A stretch of 52,615 nt of DNA from positions 1-52,615 of the forward strand of contig JBNKHG010000011.1 of the NCBI GenBank assembly GCA_050290225.1, given 5' to 3'. Source of the stretch: JBNKHG01 sp050290225. Lineage in GTDB: Bacteria; Pseudomonadota; Gammaproteobacteria; Pseudomonadales; Cellvibrionaceae. The notes beneath the pieces were generated by a model. That model worked only from the letters and a program-made list of their open reading frames with translations. It was not told the DNA's origin and made no database searches. A program made the translations under genes and the position numbers. Of this stretch, positions 31,767 to 40,574 are shown one piece after another; position 1 is the stretch's first letter; every line of letters begins with the position of its first letter.

Positions 31767-34700
31767 TAGCCTGTTTATCTTGATCGATCATCTCCCTGGT
31801 CGGTTGACTGATTGAGTACGTAAAGGAATCGATGGTATCCACAAAGCCCGTATGCTCTTCATCCCGCGCATAAAGAGCAGGAAATACTTCCGCCAGCTTG
31901 CCAATGCTTTTCTCAATCCATTCGCTGTATACGCCGACATAGAGCAATTCCACATTCTTTCTGTGAACAGCAATCGCTTTTTCTTCAAACGGAAAAATCT
32001 GATCCTCCAAAGCGAGTTCATACTCCTCCAACTCCAGGGCAGAGAGTTTTTCGGGTCTTTCGGAGTTTTTCAGCGACTGGCTGAAGTTAAAGTAAATCTC
32101 CGCCATATAATAGGTGGCAGCAGAGGTAACGTCAGCCACCTCATAATCAATCAAGTCCGAGTAAGCCTTAACCGCCTTTTTCATCAATTTCTTCTTCTTA
32201 TTAATGCTCGCTTTGATGGGCCTCCTTATTTCTACCTCGGCATACTTATCAAACAGAGGTTTTGCCAGGTGCAGGGATGCCTCAGCAGCCAGATAACGGG
32301 TTCTGTCCGTTCTTTCCCTGCCTGCGGTTCTATCCAGATGAACCACTGTTCTCAAGGTGGCAAAGTATTTATTTCTATCGTCAACTGACTGATAAATTCC
32401 AGCTATTTTGCTGTAGACTTCGAGCGCATTCTCCACTGGAGAAGGGAATTTTTTCACAAATCGCTGATAAACAGTCAATGCTTTATCGGATACACCGGCC
32501 TGCTCATACAATTCAGCCGCCAGCAGCAAAGCACCTCTTCTTATTTCATCGTCATCGGCTTCGACCTCGATTCGTTCATATTCAGCACCAGCTTTTTCAA
32601 GCTGGCCTGAGGATTTGTAAACGTATGCAATTTTTTTGGTGATCTCTTTTTGCAGTTTATGTTCCGGGAACAGGTCCCTGAACCCAAGCAGCACATCCGT
32701 TGCCTCTGACCAGTTTTGTACTTCTATCAGAGCTGTCGCCGCATCGAATTCCGCAGTAGCCCTAATGGTTGATGTGGGCGCCAACCTGCCAACCCGTAAA
32801 AAGTGGTCAGCCGCGGATTGAAAGTCTGCCGCGGCATTGGCTTGCTCACCCTGCTTGTATATGGCAGCCGCCAGGTTATCCGTAATTTCCGGGCGTGATT
32901 TATCTTCCGCACCCGTTAGTTTCAGTACTTCCAGATACGCCTGTTCAGCATCGACAAAATCGGTCAAGTCGTACGAACCGTGACCAACCACCAACCAGGC
33001 TGAACGGCGCAGATCGGGCTCTGCATCCGCATAATTTTCGAGTAATTTGCGCGCCGTGGAAACGGCCAGGCTGTATTGCCCGGTTTCATACAGATCATCC
33101 GCCGCGGCACTCAATACCAACGTGACCTTTTCGTGCTCAGGGTAGGTTTCCGCAAAGCGCAGGGATGAACTAATCACCTGTTGCCTGATGCCTTTACCCT
33201 CCACCTCACCGGATTGATTCAAATACTCCCGGTAGGCATACACGGCCGAGTAACCGGCAGCCGATGATTTTTCATGGGCTGGATAGTTGTAGGAGGTAAA
33301 CTCATACGCCCTTGCGGCATGGGCAAAATCTTTGTTTTCCAGCATCAGATCTGCCATCTGATAATGAATTTCCGGTGTTTCCCGCTCTGCAGGGAACGAC
33401 TGCAAATATTTTCGATACCAGACCAGCGCTTCCGCGTAATTGACCGGCATTTCCTTCTTGAAACGCTTGTCCTGATACATAGCGTGGTAGTGATTAGCGA
33501 GATCTTTAAGGTTACCCTTGAGAAAGTCGACCACATCCGCGCGACTGGCAATATCAAAGTGTTGCCAGTATTCCGCATCCAGTGCATAGGTTTCTGAAAA
33601 TTCTTTTTTCGATTCAATAACAAGCTGCCCAAATCGACCCGCCTTATAGATGTCGATGATACGCATACCAAAATGGGGGGAAATTTGATGGAATGGATGC
33701 CCGTTTATAAAAGCTTTGTAACTGCCGGCGGCATCGGCATAGCGGCGTTTGTCGAGGTAAAATTCACCCAGATTACTGTACACCTTGTTTTCATATACCC
33801 GCTCACCGATTTCTTTAAAGAAATCAACGACAACCTCCGGCCCACCCAGATTGGAAAAGCTGAGGCTGATCACCCGAAACGTATCTTCGACACGCTTACT
33901 TTCCAGTTGATCATACGCCTGCTCAAAGTCATAACCCGTCGATACCTTGCGATCCAGCAGAGCGAAATATTGAGCCAGGGCTTCTTCATACATTTGCTGT
34001 TTATAGAAACTCCAACCGAGCTTATAGAGCGCCAATTCGTAATAACGGGATCCGGGGCCCATGGCCACGATTGTCTGATAGGCTTCTTCAGCATCCAGGT
34101 ATTTCTTATGCGTGAAATAATATTCAGCGCGACGGAACTGGATTTCATCCAGGTATCTTGACTGTGGATAGGTTGCAATGAACTGATTCATTACCTTCAT
34201 TGCGCTTTCCACTTCACCCAGTTCCTCATAGGCGCGGGACATTTGGTACAGCACCTGATCGTTGCGATCATAAAGCGGATATTCGCTCAATAGTTTTCGG
34301 TACAGTTCGATGGCCTGTCTCGCGTTGGCATTTTTCAGATCGCCGGCAACGCCCGGGTGCGTATCCAGCCCCGCCGTAGCATGCGATTCCAGCATTTGCT
34401 CCTGCGTCGCCCTGTTCTCGAATTCCAGGTCGTTTTCAGCCTGAATTCGAGTGGCCTCCAACTGCACAGGCTGTTGATTCACCGTGCTGTTGTGAGCACC
34501 AACTTCCGGCTCCTCCAGGCTTGGCGACCCATGGCTATCGCCGATATACCCGTACTCTTTTTCAATGGAGAGATCAGCAATGCGTCGGATTGCCTCCGGC
34601 GTCATTTCCGACTCCGGCGTTTGCTCAAGAAACGCTCTGTAACTATCCATCGCTTTTTCCAGTCCATTGTCGATGGTGGCGTCTTCCAGTTTCATTTCCC

Positions 34701-34803
34701 TGTGACGCAGTTGGGCCAGAGTCCCCTTTTCTGAGGTCATGCTACAAGAGGCCAGCACAAAGGGAGCCGCAATAAAAACAGCTAGTCGCAGAATCTTCAT
34801 CAC
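31690..34803 (-). CDS. Large TPR lipoprotein, envelope scaffold
   Basis: This 1,037-residue protein has a lipoprotein signal peptide, MMKILRLAVFIAAPFVLASC, with Cys20 as lipid site. The rest is built from many TPR-type helix pairs (for example DQVLYQMSRAYEELGEVESA, then DEIQFRRAEYYFTHKKYLDA). The sequence keeps the Y-x-L/A-G-x-x-Y/F pattern throughout. It is a soluble periplasmic superhelix suited to binding several partners, comparable in size and kind to AgmK/AgmU-type proteins of Myxococcus gliding. The start overlaps the previous gene by four bases (ATGA), so translation is coupled. Confidence 0.88.
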   Translation of the reverse strand: MMKILRLAVFIAAPFVLASCSMTSEKGTLAQLRHREMKLEDATIDNGLEKAMDSYRAFLEQTPESEMTPEAIRRIADLSIEKEYGYIGDSHGSPSLEEPEVGAHNSTVNQQPVQLEATRIQAENDLEFENRATQEQMLESHATAGLDTHPGVAGDLKNANARQAIELYRKLLSEYPLYDRNDQVLYQMSRAYEELGEVESAMKVMNQFIATYPQSRYLDEIQFRRAEYYFTHKKYLDAEEAYQTIVAMGPGSRYYELALYKLGWSFYKQQMYEEALAQYFALLDRKVSTGYDFEQAYDQLESKRVEDTFRVISLSFSNLGGPEVVVDFFKEIGERVYENKVYSNLGEFYLDKRRYADAAGSYKAFINGHPFHQISPHFGMRIIDIYKAGRFGQLVIESKKEFSETYALDAEYWQHFDIASRADVVDFLKGNLKDLANHYHAMYQDKRFKKEMPVNYAEALVWYRKYLQSFPAERETPEIHYQMADLMLENKDFAHAARAYEFTSYNYPAHEKSSAAGYSAVYAYREYLNQSGEVEGKGIRQQVISSSLRFAETYPEHEKVTLVLSAAADDLYETGQYSLAVSTARKLLENYADAEPDLRRSAWLVVGHGSYDLTDFVDAEQAYLEVLKLTGAEDKSRPEITDNLAAAIYKQGEQANAAADFQSAADHFLRVGRLAPTSTIRATAEFDAATALIEVQNWSEATDVLLGFRDLFPEHKLQKEITKKIAYVYKSSGQLEKAGAEYERIEVEADDDEIRRGALLLAAELYEQAGVSDKALTVYQRFVKKFPSPVENALEVYSKIAGIYQSVDDRNKYFATLRTVVHLDRTAGRERTDRTRYLAAEASLHLAKPLFDKYAEVEIRRPIKASINKKKKLMKKAVKAYSDLIDYEVADVTSAATYYMAEIYFNFSQSLKNSERPEKLSALELEEYELALEDQIFPFEEKAIAVHRKNVELLYVGVYSEWIEKSIGKLAEVFPALYARDEEHTGFVDTIDSFTYSISQPTREMIDQDKQANAPQAPLSGKSNSDLASKESVFVNL

Positions 34804-36803
34804 CGGTCATTCTCCCCGGTTTCCACCGTTTTCGATTGACGCTCCACAGGCACATCAGGCTGTTTTTCCCCGGTCATTTCACCAGCGCTTTTCGCCTCTG
34901 CCTGACCCTCTCCCTGTCCCTGTCCCTGTCCCTCTCCCTGTCCCAATTGTCCCATGGTAGCCCGATCGTAGTTCTCGGCGAGTGCGAAACGTGCTTTCAC
35001 CTGGGCCATTTCCAACTTTTCGCTGCGCTCTTCAAGCTCTTCCAGTGCCATCTGTTCCAGCATTTTTCCCTGCCGTAGCATCAGCACTTCAACCGTATCC
35101 AGCGCCCGCTGAGTTTTAACTTTGAGCATGGCAATCGATTGATCATACCCCTGATAGCTCTGAGTAGCGGCCTGCCGGGTGCGTACAAAGGATTGATAAA
35201 TTTTCTGCAGTCTTTCGATATCCTTATCCAGCTCGGCCAAGTGCTCAAACGCCTCTGTCAGGCGTTGGTCGTATTCGACAATCAGATTCCAGTGAATGGC
35301 GCCTTTCAAACGATCCACCCTCGACAGGGTGGAAGAGGAGTTCTCGCTTGAAGCCACCACAACATCGTCCAACATCTGCATGGATACCCGTTCCTGCGCG
35401 GTGGCAAGAAAGTCGGGCCGAGGTACTATGAGCATATTCTGCAGGCGGTTATGAATGCGGTCTCTCTGTTCTAGACGCAGCTTGATCAATGAATCCAGCT
35501 TGCGAAACTGTTCATCGATTTCAGGCAGAAGCGGCTCGTAATAGCCTCGTCTGAACGCAATCATTTCTTCAAAGGCGGAATAATAGTCCTCCCAGTACCC
35601 CAGCTTCTTACGCAACTGTTCCAGATCGAAGTAGTTTTGCAAGGAAGATTGAAAGTCATGCGATGCCATTAAGTCCATCAGATAGTAGGTTTCTGGCGTT
35701 TGCGGCAGTTCGCGTAATTTGATCACCCAATTCTTGTCTTTTTTGATCTCCTCCCGAATCAGAGCGTTTAGGAAATTGCCGTCCTTAATGCTCTTTATGG
35801 AGCTGTCCAGCCGATCCAACTCACTGTTCATGGCGGCCAGTGCGTGTCCATAGCCCAAAGCGGCCTTTCCGTGCAGACTCAGCTTGCCATAAGAGTAAGG
35901 CACGCCGAGTAAGGCATCCTGTACGGCGGGATCGGTCACATGACGTTCGCTCAGTATCGTCCAGGGAACCAGTGCTTGCTTATAATTACCAAAGCTCACA
36001 TTGGCCCAGCCCAGTCCGAGCAAGGCGTTATTGGAGTAAGGTCCATCCAGGCGAATGCGCTCAAGAAAAGCGAGTGCCCCCTGATTATCACCGGCCTCCA
36101 TGAGCCGGCTGCCCAACATCAGGTTGGCTTTATCCTTGATTGCCAGCACTGCCCGATCATCAGTCTTCAGTTCACCGACCGCTTTCAGGGTTTCGCCGGC
36201 TTTGATCTCCTCTCCCTGGGCCAGGCGTGAGAGCCCCAGATTGTATTGAGCATAACCTTTATGCTCGGCAGATCCGCTCAACGACTGAAATAGTTTTTCA
36301 GCCTCCCCGAACCGTCCATTGACCATGTAAATCTGGCCTTTGAGGTAAACAACCTCGTTTTTCAGGGCGTCTGACACCTTGCCATCAATTTTTTCTATGG
36401 CGTGTAAGGCGTTAATGTTCTGCTCTTTCTGAAAATAGATTTTAGCAAGCCGATAGAGAGCCTCATTGCGCACTTCGGGCGCTACATTGCCTTCGATAAC
36501 AGCCTTGAACGCTCGACCTGCCTTGCGATGCATTCGGTACGAGAGTTCGAAGTCGCCGACTGAGAACTCGGCATCATTGATATGGTAGTGAAGCTGATCC
36601 AACTTCGGCTCATCCACCCCATAATACTGCTTTAGCTCGGTATCAATACGGGAAATTGCCGAAAAGTAATCATCCTGGTAGGCATAAAAAAGCGCCTCTC
36701 CAAAAAAAGCGTCCCGGCGGGCTTCATTGTCCTCCAGGTCAGCCCCGGCCAAGCAGCTCCCGCAAATCAATAGGGCAATGAAGAAAAAGGCACGCATGAT
36801 CAA
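34800..36803 (-). CDS. Exported TPR-like protein with C-terminal coiled coil and Gly/Gln tail
   Basis: The 667-residue product starts with a signal peptide (MRAFFFIALLICGSCLAGA). Residues 30-380 are TPR-like helix pairs (EALYRLAKIYFQKEQNINALH, RFGEAEKLFQSL). From about 400 to 610 comes long charged helix (EQFRKLDSLIKLRLEQRDRI and onward), likely coiled coil. The tail (GQLGQGEGQGQGQGEGQAEA) is low-complexity and coded by a hexanucleotide repeat. A Cys in CGSCLAG could also be read as a lipobox, so lipidation is possible. Start and stop both overlap neighbours by four bases. It is probably a periplasmic scaffold of the machine. Confidence 0.83.
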   Translation of the reverse strand: MIMRAFFFIALLICGSCLAGADLEDNEARRDAFFGEALFYAYQDDYFSAISRIDTELKQYYGVDEPKLDQLHYHINDAEFSVGDFELSYRMHRKAGRAFKAVIEGNVAPEVRNEALYRLAKIYFQKEQNINALHAIEKIDGKVSDALKNEVVYLKGQIYMVNGRFGEAEKLFQSLSGSAEHKGYAQYNLGLSRLAQGEEIKAGETLKAVGELKTDDRAVLAIKDKANLMLGSRLMEAGDNQGALAFLERIRLDGPYSNNALLGLGWANVSFGNYKQALVPWTILSERHVTDPAVQDALLGVPYSYGKLSLHGKAALGYGHALAAMNSELDRLDSSIKSIKDGNFLNALIREEIKKDKNWVIKLRELPQTPETYYLMDLMASHDFQSSLQNYFDLEQLRKKLGYWEDYYSAFEEMIAFRRGYYEPLLPEIDEQFRKLDSLIKLRLEQRDRIHNRLQNMLIVPRPDFLATAQERVSMQMLDDVVVASSENSSSTLSRVDRLKGAIHWNLIVEYDQRLTEAFEHLAELDKDIERLQKIYQSFVRTRQAATQSYQGYDQSIAMLKVKTQRALDTVEVLMLRQGKMLEQMALEELEERSEKLEMAQVKARFALAENYDRATMGQLGQGEGQGQGQGEGQAEAKSAGEMTGEKQPDVPVERQSKTVETGENDR
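34907..34944. repeat. Hexanucleotide repeat coding Gly-Gln/Gly-Glu
   Basis: About six copies of CCCTGT/CCCTCT run in tandem on the + strand; read on the minus strand they code alternating Gly-Gln and Gly-Glu. Slippage would change protein length in steps of two residues without frameshift. Confidence 0.7.
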
Positions 36804-37327
36804 CGATCGACAAATGTAATGGCACCAGAACCCTGTTCAGAACCTACAATTCTGATTTCAACCAGGCCCGGCCCGACATCCTTGGTGAAATTATAATCAG
36901 AAAAGGCTTCTATCAATTTACCTTGGGAGTTTCTCGCCTTAAATCCTATCTTCAGGTTGTGATCACCCGTCATCACATTGCCGGTAAACACTCTCTGCAA
37001 CCCACCTTCTCGAAGCGCCTGCAGCTCCTTGAACGAGTAAATATGGTGAGCAACAGAATTACCATCGATGCCTATTTCAATCGCGTCCAGCTCGAACTCT
37101 TCACCATCGACCAGGGAAATGAACAGTGAAACCTGTGTATTGGAGGGGTAGAGTAATTTCTCTTCCAGAAGATTTAATGCTGTCGAGATTTCCAGAACGT
37201 CCTGCTTGATATCCTGAACCTGCTCATCCAACCCCTTGACCTGCTCCTTGGATATCTGGGCAGCCATGGCGGAGGGAACAACATAAAGTGCGAACAGGCA
37301 AAGTAACAACCTTATCCATCCCAACAT
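36800..37327 (-). CDS. Periplasmic coiled-coil/beta protein, first gene of motor operon
   Basis: The 175-residue product begins with a signal peptide (MLGWIRLLLCLFALYVVPSAMA). A short coiled coil follows (SKEQVKGLDEQVQDIKQDVL), then a beta-rich domain that looks immunoglobulin-like (SLVDGEEFELDAIEIGIDGN, TGDHNLKIGFKARNSQGKL). I recognise no named family. GGAG lies eight to nine bases before the ATG. It heads the nine-gene operon and its stop overlaps the next start, so it is likely a structural part of the same envelope machine. Confidence 0.78.
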   Translation of the reverse strand: MLGWIRLLLCLFALYVVPSAMAAQISKEQVKGLDEQVQDIKQDVLEISTALNLLEEKLLYPSNTQVSLFISLVDGEEFELDAIEIGIDGNSVAHHIYSFKELQALREGGLQRVFTGNVMTGDHNLKIGFKARNSQGKLIEAFSDYNFTKDVGPGLVEIRIVGSEQGSGAITFVDR

Positions 37328-37851
37328 AGATTACTCCGTGTTCTCAGTATGCATCTTTAGTTGGCTGTGCACTCCAGGTTGCACTTCTCCGGTTGTCCCT
37401 TTTGGCTCAGTCCCATCCATGATGGGCACAAGCTTTGATCGACATGCCTCGAAACACAAGCCAGGAAAGCATGATTTCAGCCGATTGCACGCATTAATGC
37501 AGAATTACAATTAAGACTATAACCAACACCCAGGACTCTACGCGACTGGAGTCACAATTCACCTGTACAACTATTGTCCTATTGTAGAAAACGATAACCC
37601 AATCACACTCCCCGACGCCAAGAGCCTGAATCCAAACGATTTATAGGGAGCAAATTCTATCGACTGGACTTTTTAACTCTTTAATTTTTCCCATACACTG
37701 ATTTCGTCGGAGTAGGGTAACGACGCGTTTTTAAGCACTTAATACCGGAATAGACTTTCTCACAGAGATACCGTCGATTGGGATTCTGCGGCAGCAGGCG
37801 AAGGGTGATGAAAAGGTTATACTTACTAATTAAAAGACACACTCCTTAACG
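37328..37851. other. Divergent intergenic region
   Basis: This stretch of about 520 bases separates the motor operon from the divergent AMIN-SPOR gene and must hold the promoters of both. It is AT-rich near 37490-37720 and has no convincing gene. I see no clear promoter boxes, riboswitch or RNA gene. Confidence 0.55.
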
Positions 37852-38775
37852 GTGGTAGCGATTAAACACTTACCCCGGTTTTATCGGGTAACTAAATCGC
37901 TTCGTGCAGCCTATTTATTAGCCATGATCAAAAAATGGAAGCCAAACTCCGGCGTTTATCAACTTTGTCGAATATTGTGGCAAAAAACGCTGCTGGTGTT
38001 GGCGGTCTTCTTAATCGTCCAGCCGATGGCTGCACAGGAGGAGGGCACTCAAACCGCCTTGCTGGAGCTACGCTATTCACCCTCATCGGATAACAGCAGG
38101 GAAATTGCGTTGCTGTTCTCCGCCGATGCACCGGAGCCAGCATCGGTGTTAGCCATTCAAGCACCACCGCGGCTTATCTTTGTCTTCGACGCCGTGATCA
38201 ATCAGTTGGATCAAAAGCAGTTGCAGATAAACGACGGAGTGGTCGAGCGAGTAATCGCGCTGAACCACCCGGACAGGACCGATGCCGCCAGGGTGGTGGT
38301 CGATCTGGTCCGGGATACCCGCTTTGAGATGCGGCGTGTCGGTTCCCGATTAGTGATCAATGTTAAGGTAGATACGCCGGTAGCAGAAACTCTGACAGCA
38401 AAACCAGCCATTGTCGGGAGTCCGCCGCCCGAGCCGTCATGCAACCCCCGAACTGAACCCTGCCAATGCCAAGCGACTTTTTTCACCCGGAGGCCGGGCT
38501 CTTTTACCCTGCAAATGCTGTCTGTCAAACGCTTCAACTCTTTGAAACACTGGTTTAATCTCAATGAGAACCGGGAGGCTTGTTACTATCGCTATCAATC
38601 AGGGACAGGTGAGCAGTGGTATTCCCTTGTGTCCGGGCAATTTGATTCCAGGGCCGCGGCCGCGCGGGCAATCGACACTCTACCGGCCGGTTTGCGGGCG
38701 GCCGGCCCCTGGCCAATCAGCATGCGCCGACTGCAAAGCCGTATCTCTCACAGTTCGACCGGACAAAGTCCGTAA
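37852..38775 (+). CDS. Exported AMIN-SPOR domain protein
   Basis: The product is up to 307 residues. A membrane/signal segment (TLLVLAVFLIVQPMAAQ) is followed by an AMIN-type beta domain (about residues 68-175, for example VLAIQAPPRLIFVFDAVINQ). A Pro/Cys-rich linker comes next (EPSCNPRTEPCQC), then a C-terminal SPOR domain (about 215-300: FTLQMLSVKRFNSLKHW ... WYSLVSGQFDSRAAA). AMIN binds cell-wall or envelope sites, as in AmiC and PilQ; SPOR binds denuded glycan strands at division septa. The combination suggests a septal or pole-localised cell-wall protein. The start may be the GTG at 37852 or the ATG at 37924; only the first has some ribosome-site-like sequence. Confidence 0.8.
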   Translation: MVAIKHLPRFYRVTKSLRAAYLLAMIKKWKPNSGVYQLCRILWQKTLLVLAVFLIVQPMAAQEEGTQTALLELRYSPSSDNSREIALLFSADAPEPASVLAIQAPPRLIFVFDAVINQLDQKQLQINDGVVERVIALNHPDRTDAARVVVDLVRDTRFEMRRVGSRLVINVKVDTPVAETLTAKPAIVGSPPPEPSCNPRTEPCQCQATFFTRRPGSFTLQMLSVKRFNSLKHWFNLNENREACYYRYQSGTGEQWYSLVSGQFDSRAAAARAIDTLPAGLRAAGPWPISMRRLQSRISHSSTGQSP

Positions 38776-38998
38776 TCACAACGCTTTAACGTGACAAAAG
38801 CTGTCGCCTGAATACTGCCACCGCCCCAGAAGTAAGCACTTACAACCTTTGACTTTGCTTGAACTCGAGGCCCCACAGGAATTAGCAATTACCAACTTAC
38901 CTTGAAAAGGCCAAAACGACTTTTCCCGATTCCCTCGGCAAAGTACCATAGGCGAAAGCTGCCATAGCTGAAAGATGCCATTGATTTACCAATGCCAT

Positions 38999-39066
38999 AA
39001 ACCGGCAATAACACCACAGACTTAAGGGCTTTAAGTCTCCTACCTGTCCCACCATCGCCAGAGTTG
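38999..39066 (-). other. Hairpin with slight tRNA-Leu resemblance ahead of nhaA
   Basis: On the minus strand this reads GGCGATGGTGGGACAGGTAG, then AGACTTAAAGCCCTTAAGTCT, then GTGGTGTTATTGCCGG. The opening resembles the acceptor and D-arm of bacterial tRNA-Leu and the second part is in the place of the anticodon arm, but the ACACA between them is lost and the end does not pair. The 8-bp stem AGACTTAA/TTAAGTCT is perfect. It is either a decayed tRNA or only a hairpin upstream of nhaA. Confidence 0.25.
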
Positions 39067-39074
39067 AAGTAGAT

Positions 39075-40292
39075 ATGCAAACGCAACGCAATTTCTTTGT
39101 GACCGATTTTTTTCGCATGGAAGCCTCAGGCGGCATCCTGCTATTTGCCTCAGCGATCCTGGCTATCGTATTTGCCAACAGTTATCTTTCTTCCTTTTAC
39201 GAACTGTTGCTCTCGACCCCGGTGGAGATCCGTATCGGCGCTCTGGAGATTGCCAAACCGTTACTGCTTTGGATCAACGACGGGTTAATGGCTGTCTTCT
39301 TCTTTCTTGTTGGACTCGAATTGAAGAGAGAGCTGATTGAAGGCGAGTTGTCAGACCCGCGAAATGTAATATTACCCGGGGTGGGGGCTATCGGCGGGAT
39401 GATCGTACCGGCCATAATTTACCTCTACTTTAATGCCGGAGACCCGGTCGCCGCCAAGGGCTGGGCAATACCCGCCGCGACGGATATCGCCTTTGCGCTG
39501 GGAGTATTGACACTGCTCGGTTCCCGGGTGCCGGTATCATTAAAGGTGTTTCTGACGTCGTTGGCCATATTTGACGATATCGGTGCAATCCTGATTATCG
39601 CCCTTTTTTATACCGCCAAAATTTCCTTTGCCGCCCTCACCTGTATCGCCTTGTGCATTCCGGTGCTGGCAATACTGAATCGACGAAATGTTGTTTCCAT
39701 AACACCCTATATCCTGGTGGGCGTTATCATGTGGGTAGCCACGCTTAAATCCGGCGTCCACGCCACGCTGGCCGGCGTGGTGTTGGCGATGTTTATCCCG
39801 CTGCGTTCGAGGGAAGATAAAGACGTATCGCCCTTGAAAAGCCTGGAGCATGACCTGCACTCGGTAGTGGCTTTCTTTGTCTTACCGGTCTTTGCTTTTG
39901 CCAATGCGGGCATCGACTTCAGTGGCGTTGGCTTCGAACATATCATGCACGGCGTTCCGCTCGGTATCGCGGCGGGTTTGTTTGTCGGCAAACAGGCCGG
40001 TATTTTCGGCATCTGCTGGTTATTTGTTAAGCTCAAGCTGGCGGAGTTGCCATCCGGCGTCAATATCATGGGCCTTTATGGGGCCTCGGCGTTGTGTGGC
40101 ATCGGTTTTACCATGAGCCTATTCATTGGCTCCCTGGCTTTTGAGGAAACCGGCGTCAATCTCCTGTTCGATGAGCGGCTGGGGATTATTCTGGGCTCGG
40201 TCATATCGGGGCTGGTGGGATATTGTATTCTTCGCAGCAACCTCGCCCCCGCCAGAAAACCTCAGACAAATATTGATGAGGCAGTAGACTGA
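39075..40292 (+). CDS. nhaA: Na+/H+ antiporter NhaA
   Basis: The 405-residue protein matches NhaA in length and pattern. It has about twelve membrane segments, the FFLVGLELKRELIEGEL loop, the ATDIAFALGVL motif containing the Asp equivalent to E. coli Asp133, and LAIFDDIGAILII with the two ion-binding aspartates (Asp163/164). NhaA exchanges two protons for one sodium across the inner membrane and is important in saline habitats, which suits a marine host. It seems to be a single-gene unit with an upstream hairpin. Confidence 0.96.
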   Translation: MQTQRNFFVTDFFRMEASGGILLFASAILAIVFANSYLSSFYELLLSTPVEIRIGALEIAKPLLLWINDGLMAVFFFLVGLELKRELIEGELSDPRNVILPGVGAIGGMIVPAIIYLYFNAGDPVAAKGWAIPAATDIAFALGVLTLLGSRVPVSLKVFLTSLAIFDDIGAILIIALFYTAKISFAALTCIALCIPVLAILNRRNVVSITPYILVGVIMWVATLKSGVHATLAGVVLAMFIPLRSREDKDVSPLKSLEHDLHSVVAFFVLPVFAFANAGIDFSGVGFEHIMHGVPLGIAAGLFVGKQAGIFGICWLFVKLKLAELPSGVNIMGLYGASALCGIGFTMSLFIGSLAFEETGVNLLFDERLGIILGSVISGLVGYCILRSNLAPARKPQTNIDEAVD

Positions 40293-40339
40293 TCCCGGGA
40301 ATGCCAGGAAAGCGAAAGTGCAACACCGCTTTCCTGGCT

Positions 40340-40447
40340 GTTAACATCCGCCACTCCATTAACACCCGCCTCTCCGTTAACACCCGCCTCTCCGTTAACA
40401 CCCACCTCTGCGTTAACACCCTCCTCTGCGTTAACACCCTCCTCTGC
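40340..40447. repeat. Six 18-bp tandem repeats
   Basis: The unit GTTAACACCCGCCTCTCC is repeated six times without gap at 40340, 40358, 40376, 40394, 40412 and 40430. Differences are point changes only (for example CATCCGCCACTCC in the first and CCCTCCTCTGC in the last two). Both strands stay open through the array because 18 is a multiple of three, but neither reading looks like a real protein. It is a minisatellite in the space after nhaA; no spacers, so not CRISPR. Confidence 0.9.
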
Positions 40448-40574
40448 GTCAAATCCCACCCCCCGGAGAGTCGCTAGCTCGCTTCTGATCACCGAGGCAA
40501 TTTTTGCTTTTCAGTCGGGCCTGGACTACTACTAAGGAATTGAACTTTACGGCTTAATATTCGGGACAGATACC

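Noticed and set aside
40340..40447. CRISPR array
   Set aside because: Units of 18 bp abut directly with no spacers and no cas genes are present.
40201..40492. Repetitive minus-strand frames through the 18-bp repeat
   Set aside because: The repeat length is a multiple of three so all frames stay open; no ribosome site, and one frame runs into nhaA antisense.
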